Shown: positions 34,919 to 42,810, numbered from the stretch's first letter. The stretch: 64,000 bases of DNA from Pelotomaculum thermopropionicum SI (GCA_000010565.1 AP009389.1:2046001-2110000), one strand, 5' to 3'. Numbers and translations: made by a program. Notes: generated by a model from the sequence alone, not told the origin.

Positions 34919-34991
34919 GTAAGGTATGTCAAACTGTCTGTCAAGCATGAATTACGGAATTTTGGTAGATTTTTTTTAATACATATCTTAC
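34919..34991. repeat. Inverted repeat pair in the divergent XRE promoter region
   Basis: GTAAGGTATGT (34919-34929) and ACATATCTTAC (34981-34991) are inverted copies with 10 of 11 positions matching, 51 bp apart. Each lies at one divergent promoter, as expected for operators of one or both regulators. Confidence 0.6.
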
Positions 34992-35028
34992 AATTAGTAA
35001 AGTAGGATGTACAAAAGGGGTTATTCTA

Positions 35029-35475
35029 ATGACCAAACTATCAAGGCTTCTAAAGCAGTTACGTGGTGATGAGCCATTGCGTGATGCCGCTGAAAGGGCT
35101 GGAATAAGCCATACTTACTTAAGCCAATTAGAAAAAGGAATTGACCCCAGAACCGGGAAAGAAATTAGACCATCACCAGAAACGTTGAAAGGCATTTCAA
35201 AGGCTTATAATTATCCATATGAAAAGCTTTTGGCTGTTGCTGGATATTTAGAGGAAACTGGTAAAAGTGCCATCTCCGACCCCTCCACCCCATCCTTGTG
35301 GTACCGGGACACTCCGCCGACAAAGATTGAACTGGAAGTGTTTCTGAAGAACGCCAACGTCTACTTTGACGGGGCACCCTTGAACGAGGAAGACAAAGAA
35401 GACATTCTTGATTACCTGGCATGGAAGTGGGAACGCGAAAAGAAGAAGAGGGATAAGCAAAAAGGCGGTAGTTAA
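35029..35475 (+). CDS. XRE-family transcriptional regulator
   Basis: A 148-residue protein. The N-terminal HTH (~2-70) reads LSRLLKQLRGDEPLRDAAER, AGISHTYLSQLEKGIDP and PSPETLKGISKAY, the form common in phage- and ICE-type repressors. The C-terminal half is acidic then strongly basic (KWEREKKKRDKQKGG), with no peptidase motif. It may be the repressor of the small island between here and tRNA-Val. The small gene at 35519 follows 43 bp later and is probably co-transcribed. Confidence 0.85.
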   Translation: MTKLSRLLKQLRGDEPLRDAAERAGISHTYLSQLEKGIDPRTGKEIRPSPETLKGISKAYNYPYEKLLAVAGYLEETGKSAISDPSTPSLWYRDTPPTKIELEVFLKNANVYFDGAPLNEEDKEDILDYLAWKWEREKKKRDKQKGGS

Positions 35476-35518
35476 ATTAGGCGAGTCAGTATAAAATAAA
35501 GCCAGGAGGTGTATCAGA

Positions 35519-35707
35519 ATGTCCGGGGGAAAAATTAAAACGGTTTCCTGGCAAGTCATACGCCAAGTAACAGAAAAACAGCGTGAAATTGATAACGAGA
35601 TGAGGCGCATGGAGGAGGCCTTTAAAGAAAAATGGAACCAGTGGGGAATCAAACGGGCTATCCAGAAAAAGACCAATAATCGACTTCCTTTACCGGGATT
35701 TCTCTAA
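35519..35707 (+). CDS. Small helical hypothetical protein
   Basis: A 62-residue protein, mostly one predicted amphipathic or coiled-coil helix (VIRQVTEKQREIDNEMRRME), with a basic C-terminus ending NNRLPLPGFL. A perfect AGGAGGTG at good spacing sets the ATG. It is not recognised. It sits downstream of the XRE repressor in the accessory island. An imperfect hairpin (TTCCCTA/TAGGGAA at 35727-35750) follows. Confidence 0.6.
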   Translation: MSGGKIKTVSWQVIRQVTEKQREIDNEMRRMEEAFKEKWNQWGIKRAIQKKTNNRLPLPGFL

Positions 35708-35823
35708 AATTGATTCTTTTACAATTTTCCCTATTCTCGTTTTTAGGGAATTGCAGTACTAATCCACCTCATAATAGTAACCTGCGGTTTAAGTGGGAAC
35801 GGGAGAAAGGAAGGTGATACATT

Positions 35824-36045
35824 GTGGCTCACCAATTTAATGTTAAGTTGACGCCAGAGGATGACGGCAGGTGGACAGCAGAAGTACCAGCCCTTCCTGG
35901 ATGTGTTACCTGGGGGAATACCAAAGAAGAAGCTTTAGAGCGGATCAAGGAGGCAATAGAATTATACCTCGAAGTAATCGCTGAAGACGGCAAGCCAATT
36001 CCAAAAGATCAGAGCACGTTTACCCGGGTTGAGGTTGCTTTATGA
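35824..36045 (+). CDS. hicB: HicB-family antitoxin (short form)
   Basis: A 73-residue HicB domain: FNVKLTPEDDGRWTAEVPAL, then PGCVTWGNTKEEALERIKEA and IELYLEVIAEDGKPIP. It should bind and neutralise the HicA RNase encoded next. It lacks the C-terminal DNA-binding domain of longer HicB proteins, so autoregulation may need another factor. GTG start follows AAGGTGAT. The stop overlaps hicA by 4 bp (ATGA). Confidence 0.9.
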   Translation: MAHQFNVKLTPEDDGRWTAEVPALPGCVTWGNTKEEALERIKEAIELYLEVIAEDGKPIPKDQSTFTRVEVAL

Positions 36046-36272
36046 GTCATTTGCCGCAGGTTACCGGGGAAGAGTTGATTCGCGTCCTCCAGCGTTTGGG
36101 TTTCCATGTTCACCGTAAAAAGGGCAGCTACCGTTTCTTGAAACACAAAACCGACCCCAACCGCTTTGCGCTTGTCGCTGTCCACAAAGGAGAAACCATC
36201 CCACCAGGTACGCTTACAAAAATCCTCCGCACGGCAAAAGTTTCAGTTGAAAAATTAAAGCAGTACCTTTAG
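36042..36272 (+). CDS. hicA: HicA-family toxin with altered active site
   Basis: A 76-residue double-stranded-RNA-binding-like toxin fold: LPQVTGEELIRVLQRLGFHV, then HRKKGSYRFLKH, and the closing VHKGETIPPGTLTKILR. HicA toxins are ribosome-independent mRNA interferases whose catalytic His lies in a GSH motif; here that position reads GSY. The protein may therefore be weak or inactive, unless a neighbouring His (FHVH or FLKH) takes over. Order antitoxin-toxin with a 4-bp overlap, next to an integrase remnant. Confidence 0.88.
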   Translation: MSHLPQVTGEELIRVLQRLGFHVHRKKGSYRFLKHKTDPNRFALVAVHKGETIPPGTLTKILRTAKVSVEKLKQYL

Positions 36273-36327
36273 AAGAAACCTGTTGCCTTATAACGGTAGC
36301 AGATTTCGCCTTTAATAAACAATGTGA

Positions 36328-36402
36328 CATTATTCAGATAAACTCAATCAGGTGTTAAATTTGAGCACCAAGTTGGGCACCGAAAAAGCATCAGAAAATT
36401 AG
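36328..36402 (+). pseudogene. C-terminal remnant of a tyrosine integrase
   Basis: The frame between stops encodes HYSDKLNQVLN followed by LSTKLGTEKASEN and a stop. This resembles the extreme C-terminus of phage/ICE integrases of Firmicutes (typically a VDKLNQ..L segment followed by LGTK-type tails). A second tail-like fragment (SGTKWAPK) follows in another frame. The catalytic part is gone. It lies 70 bp from the 3' end of tRNA-Val, the expected integrase position. Confidence 0.55.
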
Positions 36403-36434
36403 TCGGGCACCAAATGGGCACCAAAACAACAATA

Positions 36435-36464
36435 AAGGCTTCCGGCTAAAGCCCCGGAAGCCTT
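36435..36464 (-). terminator. Terminator of the tRNA-Val gene
   Basis: AAGGCTTCCGG (36435-36445) pairs with CCGGAAGCCTT (36454-36464), followed on the minus strand by TTTATTGTTGTTTT. Confidence 0.85.
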
Positions 36465-36472
36465 GAATTTCC

Positions 36473-36547
36473 TGGTGGGCGGGAGAAGAATTGAACTTCC
36501 GACCTTCTGCGTGTCAAGCAGACGTTCTCCCACTGAACTACCCGCCC
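36473..36547 (-). tRNA. tRNA-Val (GAC)
   Basis: On the minus strand the acceptor GGGCGGG pairs with CCCGCCC and the CCA end is encoded. The anticodon stem TCTGC/GCAGA encloses TTGACAC, giving anticodon GAC. The T arm GGTTCAAT-type loop (AAGTTCAATTC) is present. The 3' end faces the small accessory island, so it is the likely integration site. Confidence 0.95.
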
Positions 36548-36598
36548 GGCAATATATATTATGCTCCGTACCTTTTCAATTGTCAAGCCTTCACGTAC

Positions 36599-36811
36599 TT
36601 ATTTCCACCCAATGGTCTTAAAGCAATATTGGATTATGCCGTCATCGCCGGAAGAATGGTCCCAGCAATAACCGCGGTGGCCGTCGGTTATACACCCAAC
36701 ATCAGAGCTGCCGTAGAAAACAAAATAATCAGAAGACTGGGCGGCAAAAGCCGCCGGTGCCATGGTCATTAGAAATATAACTACAGCAACTGCCAGGAAA
36801 AATTTCCTCAT
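36599..36811 (-). CDS. Small secreted peptide
   Basis: A 70-residue protein with a textbook signal peptide (MRKFFLAVAVVIFLMTMAPA, cleavage after AFA) and a mature part of ~45 residues rich in aromatic residues, Gly, Ser and three Cys (VGCITDG, GYCWDHSSG, IIQYCF). No ribosome site precedes the ATG. Instead an extended -10 (TGCTATAAT) ends 8 nt before it, so the mRNA may be leaderless. Function unknown. Confidence 0.55.
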   Translation of the reverse strand: MRKFFLAVAVVIFLMTMAPAAFAAQSSDYFVFYGSSDVGCITDGHRGYCWDHSSGDDGIIQYCFKTIGWK

Positions 36812-36819
36812 TATTTTTT

Positions 36820-36828
36820 ATTATAGCA
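36820..36828 (-). promoter_or_regulatory. Extended -10 promoter of the secreted peptide gene
   Basis: The minus strand reads TGCTATAAT, with the ATG beginning 9 nt after the last T. The predicted transcription start is 1-2 nt ahead of the start codon. Confidence 0.5.
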
Positions 36829-36835
36829 GAAATAA

Positions 36836-37948
36836 TTAACCTGATACTTTGTCCCACAACTGCCTGTACCATCCCTTCTTCGGCACCCACGTCCCGGCCA
36901 GCAGATTAACCCGCCCCACTTCCTGCCCGTGCAGCAGGTAAACAGATTCACCAATTTTCTGCCCCTTCTTCACCGGCGCTGCCACCGGTCCGCCCGTTTC
37001 AACTCTCTTTTCCAGCTTTGCCAGATCATCCGGATCCAGCCGGACTTCCAGGTCCTTTTCGGCCACCGCCTCCACAGCCCCTGCCGACCCGCCTGTCACC
37101 GGCCGTTTTGCTACCACCTCACCGGCTCTTACAACTAGAACCGGCCTGATCACATTAAAGCCGTACTCGAACAGCCTGACACAGTCCTGGTAACGGTTGT
37201 CGCTGTGAAGCACTACAGCAATCAGACGGCGCCCCTCCCTGGTGGCCGATGCCGCAAGGCAATTGCCTGCCATGGGGGTGGTGCCGGTTTTCACCCCGTC
37301 AATGCCTTCATATCCGCCGAACAACAGGCGGTTGCTGTTGATAATCTTCTCTTCCCGCTCCGGCGGCTCGACCCAGCGAACCGCGGCCTCTTTCGTCTGC
37401 ACCAGTTCGTTGAACTTGGGGTGGCCCAGGGCGCACCTTGTCAGGACCGCCAGGTCGCGAGCAGTGGTATAGTGGTTGGGATCATGGTAACCGTTTGTAT
37501 TGGCATAGCGGGTGCCGAAGAGCCCCAGAACTGCCGCTTTGGCGTTCATCATCTTTATAAAACGCTCGTGGCTTCCCCCTACATGCTCGGCAATGGCAAC
37601 GGTGGAATCGTTGGCAGAACTGATCAGGGCGGCTTTAAGCAGTTCCTCAAGGGTAATTTTTTCGCCCTTTCTTAAGTCTATGATCGAACCCATGGAAACG
37701 GCCGCCGCCCTGCCGCCCACGGTGACGACATCACCCAGGTTGCCGTTTTCCAGGGCCACCACCGCCGTCATGATCTTGGTCAGACTGGCCGGCTCGGCCC
37801 TTCTGTAATGGTTTTTGGCATAATAAACCTGTCCCGTTTGAACGTCCATCAGTATGGCCGCGTCGGCGGTTATGGCCGGCGGAGCCGCCACTGCGGGGCG
37901 AGTTAAAAAAACAAGCAGAATCAGAAGAAAAACGGCCTTCAACCTGAA
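36836..37948 (-). CDS. D-alanyl-D-alanine carboxypeptidase (DacF/DacB type)
   Basis: About 370 residues. A signal peptide (FRLKAVFLLILLVFLTRPAV) is followed by the S11 peptidase domain with SLTK (SxxK), SAND (SxN) and KTGTT, and a C-terminal DUF beta-rich domain. It trims the terminal D-Ala of peptidoglycan stem peptides outside the membrane. The set of an S11 peptidase near sporulation genes suggests DacF or DacB, but the substrate stage cannot be told. AAGGAGGTG lies ~13 nt before the ATG; an adjacent TTG would shorten that. Confidence 0.92.
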   Translation of the reverse strand, partial: FRLKAVFLLILLVFLTRPAVAAPPAITADAAILMDVQTGQVYYAKNHYRRAEPASLTKIMTAVVALENGNLGDVVTVGGRAAAVSMGSIIDLRKGEKITLEELLKAALISSANDSTVAIAEHVGGSHERFIKMMNAKAAVLGLFGTRYANTNGYHDPNHYTTARDLAVLTRCALGHPKFNELVQTKEAAVRWVEPPEREEKIINSNRLLFGGYEGIDGVKTGTTPMAGNCLAASATREGRRLIAVVLHSDNRYQDCVRLFEYGFNVIRPVLVVRAGEVVAKRPVTGGSAGAVEAVAEKDLEVRLDPDDLAKLEKRVETGGPVAAPVKKGQKIGESVYLLHGQEVGRVNLLAGTWVPKKGWYRQLWDKVSG

Positions 37949-38119
37949 CATCAAAAATACTGCACACCTCCTTCTGCATAATATTTGTGGAATATATTTC
38001 CGCACCGGCAATATTTATCAAACTGCTTCGCAGGAGAGAAAAAATGAAAGCCTATTACTTTCACATTTCAAAAATTAAAATAATTTTATTTACCGCCGGC
38101 CGAAAGACCGCCTGCCTGC

Positions 38120-38155
38120 AAAAAAACCGCATTTTCCATCCAATGCGGTTTTTAA
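38120..38155. terminator. Bidirectional terminator
   Basis: AAACCGCATT (38124-38133) pairs with AATGCGGTTT (38142-38151), with A and T runs at both sides. Confidence 0.85.
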
Positions 38156-38161
38156 AATGCG

Positions 38162-38665
38162 CTACCGGGAAGTCGGGGAAATTCTTTTGGCTATCTCGGC
38201 CAGTTCATTATCGAAAGCCGATACCGGCTGCCCGGCGGCCACCCCTTCCGCTACACGCCGCAAACGGGTAACTATATCAGGGTCGCTGCTTACATAAACG
38301 GCCGTCAAACGCGGCTCCGCCTTCTTAACCTCACCACTCACTTCCCGCTTTATTCTTTCGGTTTCCCCTTTTTCCAGGCCAGCCTTCTGGTCAACGCCAA
38401 CATAGGCAGTGGTGCCTGCCACCACCACCGTTGCCCTGTTCACTCCCGCCACGCGACTTGCTGCAGCAGAGATATTCGAAGCTATCCTGCTGACCTCTTC
38501 CGGGCTGGTGGGCATGGCTTCCTGGGACGGTGCTGCCGGTGCCGGAGCCTGGCTTTCCGGCGGGTTCTGCGGGGCAGGTTTTCTTAAGGCGGTGCAGCCT
38601 GCCGCCAGCGCCACCCCGACAAACAATACCGCTAAAAAAAACGACAGCCTTTTAGTTGCTTTCAC
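38162..38665 (-). CDS. YhcN/YlaJ-type sporulation lipoprotein
   Basis: About 167 residues. An N-terminal signal with lipobox LAAGC is followed by a Pro/Ala-rich spacer (~30 residues) and a C-terminal YhcN/YlaJ domain (SRIASNISAAASRVAGVNRA, TVVVAGTTAYVGVD, RLTAVYVSSDPDIVTRLRRV). Proteins of this family sit in the spore inner membrane and affect germination. GTG at 38665 follows AAGGAGG; the longer frame would add a non-hydrophobic tail ahead of the signal. Confidence 0.85.
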   Translation of the reverse strand: MKATKRLSFFLAVLFVGVALAAGCTALRKPAPQNPPESQAPAPAAPSQEAMPTSPEEVSRIASNISAAASRVAGVNRATVVVAGTTAYVGVDQKAGLEKGETERIKREVSGEVKKAEPRLTAVYVSSDPDIVTRLRRVAEGVAAGQPVSAFDNELAEIAKRISPTSR

Positions 38666-38744
38666 GCCGTTTAACCTCCTTATCTTTCTCATCACTGGCT
38701 ATTATCTCAAATATTTTTAAAGTTATTCCCTGCCCCAAACAAAG

Positions 38745-38802
38745 AAGGACGGCTGCTTGCCGGGCAAACAATCAGGGATTGCGCCCGGGCAGGACCGTCC
38801 CG
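38745..38802 (-). terminator. Long hairpin, probable terminator
   Basis: GGACGG and CCGTCC arms bracket about 40 nt, with inner CCCGG/CCGGG-type pairing. TTCTTTG follows on the minus strand, after the F420-ligase-like gene. Confidence 0.5.
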
Positions 38803-38827
38803 GTTTATAAAGCGAATTTTCCTCCCG

Positions 38828-39463
38828 TCACCTGCCAGCCGTTTTCAAAACGACGATAGGGGTTTGCTGGTCGTCATTTCCAAAAGGATTATCTTCAAGG
38901 TACCTTTTCAGCATCTCTTGCTCTACGCCCCCGGTTGCGGCAAGAATATCCACGTTTTTAATGTCGTTTACATCCACTATCACGGCCTCTGCCCCGGTGG
39001 CCTTTTTAATCTTATCTACAACCGCTTGCGGATCTTTCGGCCCGAGGATGATATGCCTTTCAAAAGGCCACATAGTCCCGGCCACATCATCAATAAGGGT
39101 TAGATGGCGCCCGGCCACCCGGTAAAAATCCCCCTTCCTGCCGGCCAGTTTGCCCAGGGCGGCAGCAGCGGCCCCTAAAAGGATGCGGGGCGTTCCGGTT
39201 TCCCTGATGGCCAGTTCCATTGCCTGGGGAGTGGCCAGGCTGCCGTCCTTGCCGGGAAAGCGGCACAGAAACCTTGCCAGGAGCCCCGGCCGGACGGTCT
39301 CAGGCAGGATTGCCCTGCCCTGAGTAATCGCCACCACACTTTCAGCTACGGCAATAATGTCTCCCGGCGAGGCAATTTCCCCGGTATATTTTTTAACCAC
39401 TTCGACTATATCGTCCTTTTCGGTAATAATATGTGTTCTAATCGGAATCCTGCCTGCAATCAC
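38828..39463 (-). CDS. F420:gamma-glutamyl ligase-like domain protein
   Basis: About 211 residues with the start IAGRIPIRTHIITEKDDIVE and the pattern PGDIIAVAESVVAITQGRA, as in CofE-like (F420_ligase) domains, then LIDDVAGTMWPF and EAVIVDVNDIKNVDILAATG. CofE adds glutamates to coenzyme F420, but stand-alone relatives in Firmicutes without F420 genes have no proven role, so no function is assigned. GTG at 39463 follows GAAGGTG, 14 nt after the amidase stop, suggesting one transcript. Confidence 0.7.
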   Translation of the reverse strand: MIAGRIPIRTHIITEKDDIVEVVKKYTGEIASPGDIIAVAESVVAITQGRAILPETVRPGLLARFLCRFPGKDGSLATPQAMELAIRETGTPRILLGAAAAALGKLAGRKGDFYRVAGRHLTLIDDVAGTMWPFERHIILGPKDPQAVVDKIKKATGAEAVIVDVNDIKNVDILAATGGVEQEMLKRYLEDNPFGNDDQQTPIVVLKTAGR

Positions 39464-39476
39464 GGTAACACCTTCT

Positions 39477-40370
39477 TTAAAAGGTACTGGTGCGGGCAAA
39501 ATAGTTTTTTACCCCGTTAAAGATGCCTTCCGCCGCCTTCTTATGAACGGTAGGGCTGCGCAAAAGCCCTTCCTCCACCCAGTTGGTTATTGTAACTACT
39601 TCAACCTCCACCGCCGGTATGCCAAGGCCTTCATAATCTCTGCTCTCCCTGAGGCCTCTATCCGCTAGCTTCAATTTTTTTATAACTTCTTCCTTAATCA
39701 TGTCTGCCGCGGCCAAACCCTCAGGGCTGTAAAGCACCGCCGTTCCGCCCACCCTGCAGTCTCTGTGAGAATGGGTGTGAATGCTGATAAACAGGTCTGC
39801 TCCCCATTTCCTGGCAATTTCAAATCTTTTCTCCCTTGTAACATTTTCATCCGAGGTGCGGGTCAGGACGGCCTGCGCACCGGCTTGCTCAAACAATTTC
39901 CGGAGATTCCGGGCGACAGGCATAACCACATTTTTCTCGACCAGGTTGACCGGGCCCCTGCCTCCCCAGTCATTTCCACCATGCCCGGGATCAATGGCAA
40001 TTTTTTTTCCTTTAAATAAACCGGCCAGAAAAGACCGTTCCAGGGTAATGACAGTCCTTACAGGTATTCCTGGCGTTACTTCAATTTCGTGCCCGGCAGG
40101 GTGGTCCAGGCAAATTACCACCAGGGCAATTTCCGGACCTTTCTGAACCAGGGATATTTCCCTGACCAGACCGTCGTTTACGCCGATTAAGCCCTCCGGC
40201 ATGTTGGCCACCGTCCCCCGAGCCTCCAGGACAATGTTGTTTCCTTCCCTGCCTGCCCTATAATCAAAGGCTTCCGTGGACTCTATCACCACCTTTGAAA
40301 AAACACCGGTGTCCTCTTCGGATACCTTTGACCAGATATTTGTAATTCTGGACCGTTTCGGGGAAAGCAA
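39477..40370 (-). CDS. N-acetylmuramoyl-L-alanine amidase (Ami_3)
   Basis: A 297-residue protein. The C-terminal amidase domain (~115-295) has the zinc ligands IDPGHGGND, the Glu of VEKN and SIHTHSH, plus the catalytic Glu in EVEVVTITN. The N-terminal ~110 residues look like a beta-rich AMIN-type domain that usually targets septal or cortex peptidoglycan. Unusually, no signal peptide is found from the TTG start (40370, AAAGGAGG at 7 nt), so export is unclear. CwlD-like cortex roles are possible. Confidence 0.85.
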   Translation of the reverse strand: MLSPKRSRITNIWSKVSEEDTGVFSKVVIESTEAFDYRAGREGNNIVLEARGTVANMPEGLIGVNDGLVREISLVQKGPEIALVVICLDHPAGHEIEVTPGIPVRTVITLERSFLAGLFKGKKIAIDPGHGGNDWGGRGPVNLVEKNVVMPVARNLRKLFEQAGAQAVLTRTSDENVTREKRFEIARKWGADLFISIHTHSHRDCRVGGTAVLYSPEGLAAADMIKEEVIKKLKLADRGLRESRDYEGLGIPAVEVEVVTITNWVEEGLLRSPTVHKKAAEGIFNGVKNYFARTSTF

Positions 40371-40490
40371 AGGAACGCCTCCTTTCCAGGCTGCTGTAGC
40401 CTGTGCCGGGTTTATTTAATCAAAAAAAGGGTTTCGTCAGGTGGACTTTAAATAAAAATATTCGTGCTGCCAGGAAATAGGCATGTTAAT

Positions 40491-41045
40491 TTATGACATA
40501 AAAGGAGGTTTTGTCTTTTCGGGTACATGCAGAACCGCTGCTTCGCCCTTCAGCACCAGCAGGGCGCAGGCTGCCCCCAGCAGCGCGCCGCCCACCACGT
40601 CCAGGGGGTAGTGAACCCCTACATACACTCTGGAAAAGGACATTACCACGGCCAGGGAGAGGGCGGGCAGGGCCAGGGCCGGTATTTTCCGGGCCAGCAC
40701 GAGGCCCGAAGCAAAAGCGTTGGCCGCGTGTCCGGAGGGGAAAGAAAAGGAATGAGGCGGAGGCACCAGCAAATCGACGCCCGGCAGGGTTTCAAAAGGC
40801 CTGGGCCGCCTGAACAGGTGTTTTAAACCTTCTTCCCCGGCCAGGTAGCTCACCAGCAGGGCCGCCAGCATCAGCAGGGCGGCTCTCTTTACAACCGGCC
40901 GGCCGGAAAAAAACATGGCCAATCCGAAAACAATCCAGATCAGTCCTCCTTCGCCGGCGCGGCTGATCAGAGGCATTATAAAATCAAAAAAAGAATTGTG
41001 CAGGCCGTGGTTGATCTGGTTAAACAGTCCCGCATCAAGTCTCAT
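40491..41045 (-). CDS. PAP2-family lipid phosphatase
   Basis: A 184-residue membrane protein with five to six helices and the three phosphatase signatures: KHLFRRPRP (KxxxxxxRP), SFPSGHAA (PSGH) and SRVYVGVHYPLD (SRxxxxxHxxxD). It is probably an undecaprenyl-diphosphatase of the BcrC kind that recycles the peptidoglycan lipid carrier, or a phosphatidate phosphatase. The neighbouring DedA gene also acts on lipid carriers in some bacteria. Confidence 0.88.
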   Translation of the reverse strand: MRLDAGLFNQINHGLHNSFFDFIMPLISRAGEGGLIWIVFGLAMFFSGRPVVKRAALLMLAALLVSYLAGEEGLKHLFRRPRPFETLPGVDLLVPPPHSFSFPSGHAANAFASGLVLARKIPALALPALSLAVVMSFSRVYVGVHYPLDVVGGALLGAACALLVLKGEAAVLHVPEKTKPPFMS

Positions 41046-41084
41046 TAAAATTAATAATATTCCTTCCGTATTTTATTCACCTCT

Positions 41085-41693
41085 TTAAAATAAATTCTTG
41101 CGCCTGTACCAGAGGTATAAAATAACCGCCGCCAGACAGAGTATAACCGCCACGTCCAGCTTATGGAACCAGGTTTCTATCGACTTCCAGTTCTGGCCGA
41201 GTTTTAAGCCTATATACGTAAGCAGCAGGCTCCAGGGAAGAGAACCCAAAAAGGTATATACAATAAACTTTTTAAAATTCATGCCGGCAATTCCGGCCGG
41301 CAGGGAGATAAAGGTCCGGACAATGGGCATAAGCCTGGTAAAAAAAGTCGTGGCCTCGCCGTACCGCTCAAACCAGCGCTCGGCCAGTTCGAGGTGCTTA
41401 ACCGAAAAACCGAAATACCTGCCGTATTTAACCAGAAATGGCCTCCCGCCCCGCAAGCCGAGATAGTACGAAAGGGCCGATCCTACGGTGCCTCCAACCG
41501 TTCCTGCCAGAACCGTCCGGTAAAATTCCAGCTTCCCGGTGGAGACGAGATAGCCTCCGAAAGGCAGGATTACCTCGCTTGGCAGCGGGATATTGGCACT
41601 TTCAATGGCCATACCGATAGCTATTCCCCAGTAACCCATGGCTGCAATAGCACCGGTAATAATCTTTACAATCTCTTCAATTAATTCTGTCAG
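41085..41693 (-). CDS. DedA-family membrane protein
   Basis: About 202 residues, four to five helices with ESANIPLPSEVILPFGGYL, GTVGSALSYYLGLRGG, TFFTRLMPIVRTFISLPAG and GSLPWSLLLTYIG, the standard DedA blocks. Recent work links DedA proteins to recycling of polyprenyl or phospholipid carriers. The start is uncertain: GGGGGGAG lies 6-7 nt ahead of a CTG (41693) giving (M)TELIEEIVKI, while the next standard codons upstream (TTG, GTG to 41741) have no ribosome site. Confidence 0.88.
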   Translation of the reverse strand: MTELIEEIVKIITGAIAAMGYWGIAIGMAIESANIPLPSEVILPFGGYLVSTGKLEFYRTVLAGTVGGTVGSALSYYLGLRGGRPFLVKYGRYFGFSVKHLELAERWFERYGEATTFFTRLMPIVRTFISLPAGIAGMNFKKFIVYTFLGSLPWSLLLTYIGLKLGQNWKSIETWFHKLDVAVILCLAAVILYLWYRRKNLF

Positions 41694-41757
41694 TCCAATC
41701 TCCCCCCACAAAAAATGCACCCCGGCAAAAGCGGGATACAAATTAAATTTGCGTTCT

Positions 41758-42810
41758 TTACAGGAAAATCCAGGTGCAATTTTTACCGTCCGGGTTTTCC
41801 TTAACCATCTCCGTCAAAAGGCCCATCAGCAACTTCTTGCATTCGGCCAGCAGCCTGGGAGAACCTGCAGTGATGATTATAAACCGCTGCGTCAAGGTCA
41901 GGTGGCCCAGCACGGGGCGCATATTCCGCCCCCGGTACTCACCACCAAGCAAGGCTGCCGTTACCTGCCGCAAGGAACCGGAGCCGTCCTTCAATTCCCT
42001 TATTATCCTGAACGAATCCGATTTGCCGATGGCCTTCAGCACATCCTGCCAGGAGCCCACGTAAAGAACGGTCCAGCGCACCGTTTCCTCGCCGGCAGGC
42101 GCTGCCGCGCCCGAACGGCTATTGTTCAGGCCGTACTCCACAACCATGGCATTTATTTTGTGCGCACGCTCCTTAAGGTAATTGCTCCACCCGTGCACCT
42201 TTCTTTTTATTTCGCTGAAGTACTCCTGACGGTCCTGGTACAGCCGGTCTAGCAGCGGTTTTTTACACTCGCCGGGCAGGGCCAGCCCGCCGGTGGAAAA
42301 TTCATACTCATTTCCTACTTTAAGAACCCTAATCAGCAAAACGCTTCCCGGTTCTACTTCCGCAGCCGCATTTGAATCCCTGACCAGTTTTTCTCCCCGT
42401 CCAAGGAGTTCCTTAATAACCACGCCCTCGCCCGGTATAACCTTCTTTATCTCATACAGGGAAATGCGTGAACGGGCCCAATCTTTCAAAAGAACCGCCT
42501 CAAACTCGCTCAGGGTTTGGGAGCGTTCTTCCCGGAACGTTTCAATTACTGTTTTTCCGCTGGAAAGCTTGTAGTCAAAAATAAACCATTCAAAGCAACG
42601 TTCCATTGTAAAGTCGTCGTCGCCGTCAACCGTCTGCTCACCCATACAGCCAAGGTAAATGTCCTGAGCCCTGGCGGCATCCCATGCAAGAGAAGGCTGG
42701 TCGGCAAATTCACCAAGCCGGCGGCGTAAATCCTGACCGGCCCGGCGCCACCTGGCCTGTTCCAGAGATAAGAGAAGACGCGACTTTCTGGTTCCCGGCA
42801 TTCGGCCCAC
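41758..42810 (-). CDS. Hypothetical protein, 350 residues
   Basis: Not recognised. It is soluble and highly charged, with no signal or membrane segment. The middle has RCFEWFIFDYKLSSGKTVIE, then KDWARSRISLYEIKKVIPGE, and GSVLLIRVLKVGNEYEFSTG, a strand-rich region. A basic N-terminus (KSRLLLSLEQARWRRAGQDL) suggests nucleic acid or membrane contact. The last third is helical and ends NCTWIFL. It is read from its own promoter region upstream of the CtpA-like gene. Function unknown. Confidence 0.75.
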   Translation of the reverse strand: MGRMPGTRKSRLLLSLEQARWRRAGQDLRRRLGEFADQPSLAWDAARAQDIYLGCMGEQTVDGDDDFTMERCFEWFIFDYKLSSGKTVIETFREERSQTLSEFEAVLLKDWARSRISLYEIKKVIPGEGVVIKELLGRGEKLVRDSNAAAEVEPGSVLLIRVLKVGNEYEFSTGGLALPGECKKPLLDRLYQDRQEYFSEIKRKVHGWSNYLKERAHKINAMVVEYGLNNSRSGAAAPAGEETVRWTVLYVGSWQDVLKAIGKSDSFRIIRELKDGSGSLRQVTAALLGGEYRGRNMRPVLGHLTLTQRFIIITAGSPRLLAECKKLLMGLLTEMVKENPDGKNCTWIFL

